Assembly: GCA_036278455.1 (NCBI GenBank)
Contig: DASULB010000475.1
Location: 1-5,662 of the forward strand
Source of the DNA: FW021-bin31 sp036278455
GTDB taxonomy: Bacteria; Bacteroidota; Bacteroidia; Chitinophagales; Chitinophagaceae
Length of the DNA: 5,662 nt
Direction: 5' to 3'
Of the stretch, positions 1-5,662 are shown piece by piece; position 1 is the stretch's first letter; every line of letters begins with the position of its first letter. The notes below the pieces were generated by a model that saw nothing but the letters and a program-made list of their open reading frames with translations, was not told where the DNA came from and ran no database searches. A program made the position numbers and the translations under genes.

Positions 1-1
1 C

Positions 2-421
2 GGCATGGAAAATATCCTGGTGCGAAATTGTAATTTTGTCAATACGGATGTCGGTATCCGGGTAAAGAGCAGAAGGGGAAGTGGCGGTTTGGTGCACCAA
101 GTCTATATCCGGAACATCTACATGGCCCATATTGCCCGGGAGGCGATCTTATTTGACAGTTACTATGAATTAAAAACAAAAAGCAAGGCTGCTTTCCCGG
201 TCAATGCCGCCACCCCCAGGTTTCAGGATTTTTATATGGACAGCATCTATTGTGACGGTGCGGGCGCCGCTATTTCCCTGACAGGCCTGCCTGAAATGCC
301 GGTCAGCCGCCTTTTCTTTTCCAACATGAACATCACGGCCGCTAAAGGCTGTACGGCCGCCGATACCGCTGAGATATCCTTTAAACATGTAATCCTGAAC
401 GATCATGCGCTCCACCGGTAA
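2..421 (+). CDS. GH28 family glycoside hydrolase (polygalacturonase-like), C-terminal part only
   Basis: This is the 3' end of a gene whose start lies before the window; the reading frame is open from base 2 and the Met at base 5 is internal. The visible 139 residues belong to the right-handed beta-helix of family GH28. The segment DVGIRVKSRRGSGG, about residues 15-28 counted from the Met at base 5, corresponds to the G-x-RIKS element of GH28, whose Arg (R19) and Lys (K21) bind the galacturonate carboxylate at the cleavage site. After it come helical-coil strands of the type V-x-N-I-x-M and the segment EAILFDSYY, which resembles exo-acting and bacterial GH28 proteins. The catalytic Asp motifs (NTD, DD, HG) would lie upstream and cannot be checked. 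The end overlaps the next gene by 17 bases, so the two are probably co-transcribed. The substrate (homogalacturonan or rhamnogalacturonan backbone) cannot be decided from this fragment. The family call is fairly sure, the specificity is not. Confidence 0.85.
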   Translation, partial: GMENILVRNCNFVNTDVGIRVKSRRGSGGLVHQVYIRNIYMAHIAREAILFDSYYELKTKSKAAFPVNAATPRFQDFYMDSIYCDGAGAAISLTGLPEMPVSRLFFSNMNITAAKGCTAADTAEISFKHVILNDHALHR

Positions 422-1172
422 GAAGATCAGTTTGCTGGCACTCCTGTTGCTGACGGCCTTTGCGCCGGCAAAGCGAAAGGACATCACCGTGTACCTGATC
501 GGTGACTCCACGATGGCGGATAAAGCGGTAAAGGCCTATCCGGAAACAGGTTGGGGAATGCCCTTTCATTATTTCTTTGACTCCTCGGTAACCGTGGATA
601 ACCGGGCAAAAAACGGCCGGAGCACACGCACCTTTATGGAAGAAGGAAGGTGGAAAGCGGTGATGAATGTGCTGCACCCGGGAGATTATGTGTTGATCCA
701 GTTCGGGCATAACGATGAGGTTCCCGCTAAGAAAAGCTATACCCCACCGGAACAGTTTAAGGCCAATTTAAGAAAATTCGTGTCTGATGCCAGGAGCAGG
801 AAAGCCTTCCCGGTACTGATCACCCCGGTGGCACGAAGAAGATTTGATTCAGCGGGCCGTGTTGTGGAGACACATCCTCTTTACGCCGGTTTGGTAAGAG
901 AAGTGGCCAAAAAAAATAAGGTCCCTCTGATTGACCTGGACCAACAAAGCCAGGCCCTGTTGCAGCAATTCGGACCTGAAAAGTCTAAATTCCTGTTTAA
1001 TTACCTGGCACCGGGTGAGAACCCGCATTATCCGGAAGGCAGGGCGGACAACACCCATTTCAGTGAACTGGGCGCCCGGAAGATGGCCGAGATCGTGCTG
1101 CAGGGGATCAGGGACCTGCATCTTGGACTTGCTGACCGTATCCGGGTGGTAGATCAGAAAGAAAAGAAATGA
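405..1172 (+). CDS. Rhamnogalacturonan acetylesterase-like SGNH hydrolase (CE12), copy 1
   Basis: This is a predicted exported esterase of 255 residues that removes acetyl groups from pectin, most likely from rhamnogalacturonan. A basic start (RSTGKK) and a hydrophobic stretch at about residues 8-20 form a signal peptide, with likely cleavage after APA near residue 22. All SGNH blocks are visible: GDST with nucleophile S35, the block II segment NGRSTRTF with oxyanion G71, GHND at 101-104 with oxyanion N103, and DNTHF with D215 and H218 completing the triad. The GDSTM, GWGMPF and GHND wording and the length fit the CE12 (RhgT/YesT-like) group rather than generic lipases. The ATG at 405 is chosen because it is the only start that keeps a full signal peptide; it lies inside the end of the upstream GH28 gene in another frame, which suggests translational coupling. 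No good Shine-Dalgarno site precedes it. A paralogue follows 37 bases downstream. Whether the polymer is rhamnogalacturonan or another acetylated glycan is inferred from family and neighbours. Confidence 0.9.
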   Translation: MRSTGKKISLLALLLLTAFAPAKRKDITVYLIGDSTMADKAVKAYPETGWGMPFHYFFDSSVTVDNRAKNGRSTRTFMEEGRWKAVMNVLHPGDYVLIQFGHNDEVPAKKSYTPPEQFKANLRKFVSDARSRKAFPVLITPVARRRFDSAGRVVETHPLYAGLVREVAKKNKVPLIDLDQQSQALLQQFGPEKSKFLFNYLAPGENPHYPEGRADNTHFSELGARKMAEIVLQGIRDLHLGLADRIRVVDQKEKK

Positions 1173-1209
1173 TTTTTAAATTTTAAGTCCTCAGGCCGGG
1201 ATAGCGCAA

Positions 1210-1998
1210 ATGGTTTTTATGGATAAACCTGTTTCAAAAATGGATAAACCTGTTTCAAAAAAGATTCTGCTGTTTGGCTTACTGGCTTTAATGTCATTTG
1301 CGTGGCCCGCCCAAAACAAAGTGACTGTCTGGATGATCGGCGACTCTACCATGTGCCGGTATGATTCCTCCAGGTTCCCGTTGACCGGATGGGGAATGCC
1401 TTTTGCCGATTATTTTTCCTCCGCGGTCACCATCAAAAACAAGGCAAGGGGTGGCCGGAGCACCAGGACGTTTCTTTCCGAGGGACTTTGGCAGCCCATA
1501 AAAGACAGCCTTAGGAAAGGCGATTACGTCTTTATACAGTTCGGACACAACGACGAAGCAGAGAATTACCCTGACCGCTATACGCCACCGGCGGCCTACC
1601 GGAAGAACCTGATCAGGTTTGTAAACGATGCAAGGGCCAAAAAAGCGATCCCGGTATTGATCACGCCGGTCAGCAGAAGAAAATTTGACGCCGCAGGGCA
1701 TGCGCTGGAAACACACGCGGTCTATTCCGGGGTGGTGCGGGAAGTGGCTCATCGTCACCATGTGTCCCTGATTGACCTTGACCGGATGAGCATCGATTTA
1801 TACCAGCGTTATGGACCGAAAAATGCCAAACTCCTGTTTAACCTGCTCGCCCCGGGAGAAAACCCCGCTTATCCGAAAGGGATCGCGCACAATAAAACGC
1901 ATTTTAACGCTTATGGTGCCCGGCATATTGCGGAACTGGTCCTCCGGGGAATAGAGCAATTGCATCTTAAACTGGCAGATTATATTGTAAAGAATTAA
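1210..1998 (+). CDS. Rhamnogalacturonan acetylesterase-like SGNH hydrolase (CE12), copy 2, altered catalytic-acid position
   Basis: This paralogue of the preceding gene matches it at roughly 126 of 223 positions by hand alignment, across the whole mature domain. It keeps nucleophile S46 (GDST), block II GGRSTRTF with G82, GHND with N114, and the triad histidine H231. The Asp three residues before that His is replaced: the segment reads HNKTHF, with N228 at that place, and there is one extra residue compared with copy 1. In known SGNH enzymes this Asp orients the His, so activity may be reduced or rely on a Ser-His dyad. The hydrophobic signal segment ends near WPA (about residue 34). Three in-frame ATG starts exist (1210, 1219, 1240) because of a 21-base tandem duplication; the one at 1240 gives the most ordinary signal peptide (MDKPVSKK then hydrophobic), while 1210 is the longest form and is given here. 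No strong ribosome binding site decides between them. It is followed after 10 bases by the methylesterase gene. Confidence 0.87.
   Translation: MVFMDKPVSKMDKPVSKKILLFGLLALMSFAWPAQNKVTVWMIGDSTMCRYDSSRFPLTGWGMPFADYFSSAVTIKNKARGGRSTRTFLSEGLWQPIKDSLRKGDYVFIQFGHNDEAENYPDRYTPPAAYRKNLIRFVNDARAKKAIPVLITPVSRRKFDAAGHALETHAVYSGVVREVAHRHHVSLIDLDRMSIDLYQRYGPKNAKLLFNLLAPGENPAYPKGIAHNKTHFNAYGARHIAELVLRGIEQLHLKLADYIVKN
1219..1260 (+). repeat. Perfect 21-base tandem repeat, two copies, at the start of the second CE12 gene
   Basis: Bases 1219-1239 and 1240-1260 are identical and directly adjacent. Each copy encodes MDKPVSK and begins with ATG, so the duplication stays in frame and gives the gene two equivalent start codons with the same downstream context. 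The lack of any mismatch suggests a recent event. It lengthens the n-region of the signal peptide if the first ATG is used. Confidence 0.97.
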
Positions 1999-2008
1999 AA
2001 TTATCAGG

Positions 2009-2977
2009 TTGAAAAAGATTTGCTTATTAAGTATCCTGCTTATGGGTGTATTGACAGTTTCCGCCCAACAGCGAAACTACATCGTGGTCGCAAAAGACGG
2101 CAGCGGAAATTACCGTACCGTGCAACAGGCCTTTGATGCCATCCCACAAGGAAATTCCATTCCGGTGACCGTTTTTGTAACCTCGGGTGTTTACAAAGAG
2201 AAATTGCATTTGGATTCTTCCAAAAGATTTGTCACCCTGATCGGAGAAGACCGCTTTGGGACCCTCCTGACCTTTGATGATCATACGGGCAAAATTACCC
2301 CCGGCGGGGATACCATTCATACGGGAAATTCTTTCAGTTTCCTGGAAGCGGCTGATCATTTCACTGCCCGAAACATTACTTTCAGCAACACGACCGGCCC
2401 CGGGGCCGGGCAGGCGGTGGCGGTGGATGTGACGGGGGATCAGGTAGCCTTTATCGGTTGCCGGTTTATAGGCGACCAGGATGTATTGTTGACCAATAGC
2501 AAAAACAGCCGGGAATATTATAAAAATTGTTACATCGAGGGGACGACTGATTTTATCTTTGGGGCAGCCACGGCATTTTTTGAAGGGTGTCACATCCACA
2601 GCAAAAAGAATTCCCATGTCACGGCGGCTTCCACCCCTGAGTACCATCCTTATGGCTATGTTTTTTATGATTGTCAGCTGACTGCGGATACGGGTGTAAC
2701 CAAAGCCGACCTGGGCAGGCCATGGCGCCCGTATGCCAGTGTAACCTTTATCCATTGTTATCTTGGCCCGCACATCAAACCACAGGGGTGGTCAAACTGG
2801 CATGAAACCGACCGGTACAAAACCGCCCGTTACGCGGAATATGAAAGCTACGGACCGGGCGCGGATCCCGCGGCCAGGGTGTCCTGGTCCCACCAGCTCA
2901 CCGCCCGGCAGGCCGCAGGCTACCCTATCGAAAAGGTGTTGAGGGGCTGGATACCAGCGGGTAGCGGATGTGAATAG
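2009..2977 (+). CDS. Pectin methylesterase (pectinesterase, family CE8)
   Basis: The enzyme hydrolyses methyl esters of galacturonate in homogalacturonan, releasing methanol and exposing the chain to polygalacturonase. The 322 residues contain the CE8 signatures in order: GVYKEKL (60-66), GQAVAVDV with Q135, GDQDVLL with Q157 and the general acid D158, GTTDFIFG (178-185) with nucleophile D181, and LGRPW (235-239) with R237 that fixes the nucleophile. All expected catalytic residues are present, and the length is normal for a bacterial single-domain CE8. The chosen start is TTG at 2009, because it adds KKICLLSILLMGVLTVSA, a complete signal peptide with likely cleavage before QQ at about residue 20; the first ATG, at 2042, would remove the basic end and most of the hydrophobic core. 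It begins 10 bases after the second CE12 gene, so co-transcription is likely. The protein is expected in the periplasm or outside the cell. A function in pectin demethylation is well supported; the preference for methylation pattern is unknown. Confidence 0.95.
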   Translation: MKKICLLSILLMGVLTVSAQQRNYIVVAKDGSGNYRTVQQAFDAIPQGNSIPVTVFVTSGVYKEKLHLDSSKRFVTLIGEDRFGTLLTFDDHTGKITPGGDTIHTGNSFSFLEAADHFTARNITFSNTTGPGAGQAVAVDVTGDQVAFIGCRFIGDQDVLLTNSKNSREYYKNCYIEGTTDFIFGAATAFFEGCHIHSKKNSHVTAASTPEYHPYGYVFYDCQLTADTGVTKADLGRPWRPYASVTFIHCYLGPHIKPQGWSNWHETDRYKTARYAEYESYGPGADPAARVSWSHQLTARQAAGYPIEKVLRGWIPAGSGCE

Positions 2978-3116
2978 TATGACAGGGTAATAACAAGTAA
3001 TGGAAGGAATCGTGGGATGGATGGAAGAACAGGTATTTTAAAGGAAGGTTAAATTACGCAGGTAGCAAAGAATTGGAAACCGCTTGCGTTTGTTTATAAC
3101 AGTTAAAAGATCACCT
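2978..3116 (+). promoter_or_regulatory. Intergenic gap with a possible LacI-type operator, likely promoter region of the GH28 gene
   Basis: This 139-base gap is much longer than the 10-37 base gaps upstream, so a separate promoter for the polygalacturonase gene is plausible. At 3075-3088 the sequence GGAAACCGCTTGCG is an imperfect inverted repeat (four of seven symmetric pairs) and looks like the CG-centred operators bound by LacI-family regulators. A TTTG that could act as a Bacteroidota -33 element is at 3089-3092, but no convincing TAnnTTTG follows at the right distance. I see no clear terminator hairpin for the methylesterase gene. The promoter and operator are inference. Confidence 0.25.
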
Positions 3117-4565
3117 ATGAAGGATCAAAAATTACAGGGATCAGCGACAGGTCTCGGGTATGGCCTGATCATTTTTATTTTTTTGTTCATGGCCCAAGGC
3201 TTCCAGCCGGTTTCCTCACAAAGCGCGTCAGCAGGAGGATGGGACCGGGTGCCCGCGCTGTTAAAAAAGATCGTTCCTCCCAGGTTTGCCCGTCGCGATT
3301 TCTCCATTTTGAATTATGGGGCCAAGCCAGACAGCACGATGGACTGTCTTCCTGCCATTAAAAGGGCGATCGCCGCCTGTCATATGGCAGGTGGCGGCCG
3401 CGTGCTGATCCCTGCCGGGACTCATTTTGTGAAGGGGCCCATTCATCTTAAAAGCAATGTGAACCTTCATCTGGCCAGGGGCGCCGTCCTGCAATTCAGT
3501 ACCGACGCGGATGATTACCTTCCCGTCGTGCTTACCCGCTTTGAGGGGATGGAACTGATGAATTACTCACCGCTCATTTATGCCTATGGCCAGCACAACA
3601 TTGCCGTCACAGGCCAGGGGATCCTGGATGGCCAGGCGGATAACGCCCATTGGTGGAATTGGACGGGGTCGAAGCGGTTTGGCTGGAAGCAGGGTATGGG
3701 GGCACAGCACGATCCGGAAAATGAGCCGGCCCTGACAAAAATGGCTGCAAGGGGTGTACCCGTAGAAAAACGAATATTCGGCAAAGGGCATTATATGCGG
3801 CCGACCTTTCTTGAATTTTATCATTGCAAAAACATACTGATCCGGGGTATTACCATCAAAAATACTCCTTTCTGGGTCCTGCATCCCACCTTGAGCCAAA
3901 GCATTACCATCGACAGCGTAACGACCATCAGTTACGGGCCAAACAACGATGGATGTGATCCGGAATCCTGCCAGGACGTGCTGATCAAAAATTGCTTTTT
4001 CAGCAACGGGGATGATTGTATTGCCATCAAGAGCGGACGCAACGAAGATGGGCGCCGGATCAACGTGCCCTCAAAAAATATCATTATAGAGAATTGTAAG
4101 ATGAAAGACGGGCATGGCGGAGTGGTCATCGGGAGTGAAACCTCCGGCGGGGTTGAAAATATATACGCCCGGGACTGCCAGATGAACAGCCCCCACCTGG
4201 ACCGCGCCATCCGGATAAAATCCAACGCCTGCCGCGGCGGTGTATTAAAGAATTTTTATTTCAGAAATATCGAAGTCGGGCAGGTCCATGAAGCGGTCTT
4301 TAAGATCAACATGTTTTATGGCAGCGAAGCGGATGCGGATTGTCACTACCCTCCCACCCTGGACAGTGTCTTTATCGATCATGTCGTCAGCCGTAAAAGT
4401 GAGTATGCCATCTATATAAAAGGCCGGAAGGACAAACCGGTCAGCAATATTACCATCACTCGTTGTAGTTTTGGCGGTGTGGAGAAAGAAAATATTATAC
4501 AAGACGCGCAACATGTAAAGGTGACAAACACCACCATCAACGGGAAACCCATTAATATAGACTAA
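3117..4565 (+). CDS. Polygalacturonase, glycoside hydrolase family 28, probably exo-acting
   Basis: This is a complete GH28 beta-helix enzyme of 482 residues that hydrolyses alpha-1,4 bonds between galacturonate units by inversion. The family motifs are all present: NND with D278 followed by GCD with D281, GDD with D299 and D300, GHGG with H333, and RIK at 366-368. The N-terminal part (DFSILNYGAKPDSTMDCLPAIKRAI) is the usual start of the fold. The long insert with WWNW, and the segments GHYMRPTFLEFY and TPFWVLHP before the first Asp motif, resemble bacterial exo-polygalacturonases, so an exo mode is favoured but not proven. The start at ATG 3117 is preferred over an in-frame TTG at 3084, because the extra 11 residues add nothing typical and the TTG sits inside a possible operator. 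Residues 14-27 are hydrophobic and form a signal peptide or membrane anchor, with likely cleavage near the SSQSASA segment. The next gene starts 14 bases after its stop. Confidence 0.94.
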   Translation: MKDQKLQGSATGLGYGLIIFIFLFMAQGFQPVSSQSASAGGWDRVPALLKKIVPPRFARRDFSILNYGAKPDSTMDCLPAIKRAIAACHMAGGGRVLIPAGTHFVKGPIHLKSNVNLHLARGAVLQFSTDADDYLPVVLTRFEGMELMNYSPLIYAYGQHNIAVTGQGILDGQADNAHWWNWTGSKRFGWKQGMGAQHDPENEPALTKMAARGVPVEKRIFGKGHYMRPTFLEFYHCKNILIRGITIKNTPFWVLHPTLSQSITIDSVTTISYGPNNDGCDPESCQDVLIKNCFFSNGDDCIAIKSGRNEDGRRINVPSKNIIIENCKMKDGHGGVVIGSETSGGVENIYARDCQMNSPHLDRAIRIKSNACRGGVLKNFYFRNIEVGQVHEAVFKINMFYGSEADADCHYPPTLDSVFIDHVVSRKSEYAIYIKGRKDKPVSNITITRCSFGGVEKENIIQDAQHVKVTNTTINGKPINID

Positions 4566-4579
4566 ACAACAGAAAGACC

Positions 4580-5233
4580 ATGTATAAAAGAATCCTATGC
4601 TCAACAGCCTTCGTATTTTGCCTGATGGCATTAACCTCCATGACACTAAAGCAACCCATCACGGGACAGGTCGTTTGTTTTGGCGATTCCATTACCCATG
4701 GCGCCAAGGTGGACGGGGATAGCTGGGTGTGGTTTTTAACGCAAAATCACCCGGACGTACCCTTTATCAATGAGGGGAGAAATGGCCGGAAGACGGCGGA
4801 TAGGCAGGAATTACTGCCGGTGTTAAAGAAATATCCGGATGCAGCCTGTTACCTGATATTTCTGGGCGTGAATGATCTGAAAAACGGCAACGACTCCATG
4901 GTGAACGGTTGCATCGCCAACATGAAGTGGATGATCAGCCGGATACGGAAAGCTGACCCCAAGGCCAGGATCGTAATCCTGTCACCCACTGACATTAATA
5001 TCGGCATCATGACCCGGCTGAACAAAAGCAAAAAGTACAATGAAAATACCCGCAGGGCGCTGGCTGACCTGGAAAAGAAATATAAAGCATTGGCGAGTCA
5101 GGAACATACCGGCTTTATCTCCTTATTACACGTGGTATCCGGTCCCAATTACGCCGACGGGCTTCATCCCAATGTCGCGGGTCAGCGACAGATCGCAGCC
5201 GCGGTATGGAAGGGCTTAAACAGGCTATACTGA
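4580..5233 (+). CDS. Small SGNH/GDSL-type esterase, predicted exported
   Basis: This 217-residue protein has the SGNH hydrolase fold but belongs to a different subgroup from the two CE12 proteins. Visible blocks are FGDSITHG with nucleophile S37, NEGRNGRKTAD with oxyanion G69, LGVNDLKNG with oxyanion N98, and DGLHPNVAGQ with D193 and H196 of the triad. The wording is close to the lysophospholipase/arylesterase-like (TesA-type) group, members of which in carbohydrate loci often act as acetyl esterases. The N-terminus has a basic YKR followed by a hydrophobic stretch (about 5-21), so export is likely; the Cys residues there do not form a clear lipobox. A purine-rich GAAAGA lies a few bases before the ATG, and the gap from the polygalacturonase is only 14 bases, so the two are probably one transcript. 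The context suggests removal of an acyl group from a pectin chain or oligosaccharide, but the sequence itself does not show the substrate. Confidence 0.85.
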   Translation: MYKRILCSTAFVFCLMALTSMTLKQPITGQVVCFGDSITHGAKVDGDSWVWFLTQNHPDVPFINEGRNGRKTADRQELLPVLKKYPDAACYLIFLGVNDLKNGNDSMVNGCIANMKWMISRIRKADPKARIVILSPTDINIGIMTRLNKSKKYNENTRRALADLEKKYKALASQEHTGFISLLHVVSGPNYADGLHPNVAGQRQIAAAVWKGLNRLY

Positions 5234-5390
5234 ACTTGCGCCAGGCTGCATGAATGGCCAACGAAAGCAGAGTTGGTGACGATGTTTCTTTACAAAAGAC
5301 AAAAGATGAAATCTGCTCGCCGGCTTTCACGAAAAAACGAATTAACTCATTGATGAGATCCTTATTTAAAATGATTAACCGGGTAGAAAT

Positions 5391-5396
5391 AAGGAG
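5391..5396 (+). promoter_or_regulatory. Shine-Dalgarno site AAGGAG for the DUF1593 gene
   Basis: AAGGAG lies four bases before the GTG at 5401. It is the only near-consensus ribosome binding site noticed next to a start in this window, and it decides in favour of GTG over in-frame ATG codons at 5371, 5353 and 5254. The spacing is slightly short but workable. Confidence 0.5.
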
Positions 5397-5400
5397 AGCT

Positions 5401-5662
5401 GTGAACAAGCTGCTTCTGATTTTTTTTAGCTCACTTGCTTCCATGACGCTTAATGCACAGCAACCAGTGCCGGTCAAACCCCGCATCCTGATCAGCACCG
5501 ACATGGGTGGTACGGACCCTGATGATAATCAATCCATGATCCATTTTCTGATGTACAGTAACTTGTTTGAAACCGAAGGGCTTATATCTTCCCCTTCTTA
5601 CGGGCATGGAAGCAAACAGGATATTGTAGAGATGATTGACCTGTACGGGCAGGATTTACCCC
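5401..5662 (+). CDS. DUF1593 (nucleoside-hydrolase-like, Sde0182-type) protein, N-terminal part
   Basis: The gene runs off the window end; 87 residues are visible. They begin with a signal peptide (NKLLLIFFSSLASMTLNAQQ, likely cleaved before QQ at about residue 20), then KPRILISTDMGGTDPDDNQSM at 26-46, followed by HFLMYSNLFETEGLISSPSYGHGSKQDIVEMIDLY. This wording is characteristic of DUF1593 (Pfam PF07632), a domain related to nucleoside hydrolases; the TD-x-GG-TDPDD segment (D34, D39, D41, D42) recalls the Ca2+-binding Asp cluster of that fold. Members are commonly annotated as cellulose-binding or sugar-binding and are frequent in Bacteroidota polysaccharide loci, but no settled reaction is known to me. 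The start chosen is GTG at 5401, because it gives a compact signal peptide and has AAGGAG just upstream. The frame is open back to an ATG at 5254, so a longer N-terminus is possible but would bury the signal peptide behind about 49 polar residues. The 167-base gap before it suggests its own promoter, although I see no clear one. Confidence 0.82.
   Translation, partial: MNKLLLIFFSSLASMTLNAQQPVPVKPRILISTDMGGTDPDDNQSMIHFLMYSNLFETEGLISSPSYGHGSKQDIVEMIDLYGQDLP

Noticed and set aside
909..916. Run of eight A in the first CE12 gene, a possible slippage site
   Set aside because: The frame continues normally into conserved sequence (VPLIDLD) and the full triad follows, so nothing suggests frameshifting.
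1173..1209. AT-rich near-palindrome after the first CE12 stop, considered as a terminator or promoter
   Set aside because: There is no GC stem followed by a T run, and no TTTG/TAnnTTTG pair. The gap is short and the genes look co-transcribed.
2394..2409. Perfect 16-base palindrome CCGGCCCCGGGGCCGG in the methylesterase gene
   Set aside because: It falls in codons for a Gly/Pro/Ala-rich loop (TGPGAGQ) just before the conserved QAVA motif, and the pairing stops at its edges. Coding constraint explains it, and no regulatory role is indicated.
2027..2773. Long open frame on the minus strand opposite the methylesterase gene
   Set aside because: It is a shadow of the CE8 gene: no recognisable domain, while the plus strand carries all the CE8 motifs. 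The other minus-strand frames in the window were rejected for the same reason.
3084..3116. Upstream TTG start for the polygalacturonase
   Set aside because: The added residues give no better signal peptide, an ATG is available at 3117, and the TTG overlaps the possible operator.
1..5662. Search for CRISPR repeats, tRNA or rRNA genes, insertion-sequence ends, a SusC/SusD pair or a regulator gene
   Set aside because: None is visible on either strand. The window is almost wholly filled by carbohydrate-active enzyme genes in one direction.

Overview
The window reads as part of a pectin-degradation gene cluster from a Bacteroidota bacterium. The base composition looks moderate (near half G+C by eye), most genes lack a strong Shine-Dalgarno site, nearly every intact protein begins with an export signal, and the enzyme mix (GH28, CE12, CE8, SGNH, DUF1593) is typical of pectin loci in this phylum. 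A soil or plant-associated Chitinophagaceae-like lineage would fit, but that is inference; there is no rRNA or other marker here. All seven genes lie on the + strand, and no SusC/SusD pair, sensor or regulator falls inside the window.

Layout: (1) 2-421, the C-terminal end of a GH28 glycosidase whose start is outside the window. (2) 405-1172, a CE12 rhamnogalacturonan acetylesterase-like SGNH protein that overlaps the GH28 end by 17 bases. (3) 1210-1998, a second CE12 paralogue, about 56% identical to the first by hand alignment, with a perfect 21-base tandem duplication at its start and Asn where the first copy has the catalytic-block Asp. (4) 2009-2977, a CE8 pectin methylesterase with a TTG start. 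(5) a 139-base gap holding a possible LacI-type operator, then 3117-4565, a complete GH28 polygalacturonase. (6) 4580-5233, a small SGNH esterase of a different subgroup. (7) a 167-base gap, then 5401 to the window end, the N-terminus of a DUF1593 (nucleoside-hydrolase-like) protein cut off by the window edge.

How they may work together (inference from families): the methylesterase would remove methyl groups from homogalacturonan, the CE12 proteins would remove acetyl groups from rhamnogalacturonan or homogalacturonan, and the two GH28 enzymes would then cleave the exposed galacturonan backbone. The third esterase may remove another acyl decoration. The DUF1593 protein is a frequent companion in polysaccharide loci, but its role is not settled. 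Tight spacing suggests one transcription unit from upstream of the window to about 2977, possibly another from 3117 to 5233, and a third beginning before 5401.

I found no RNA gene, CRISPR array, insertion sequence or clearly novel system. The most notable points are the Asp-to-Asn change in the second CE12 copy and the duplicated start region of the same gene.
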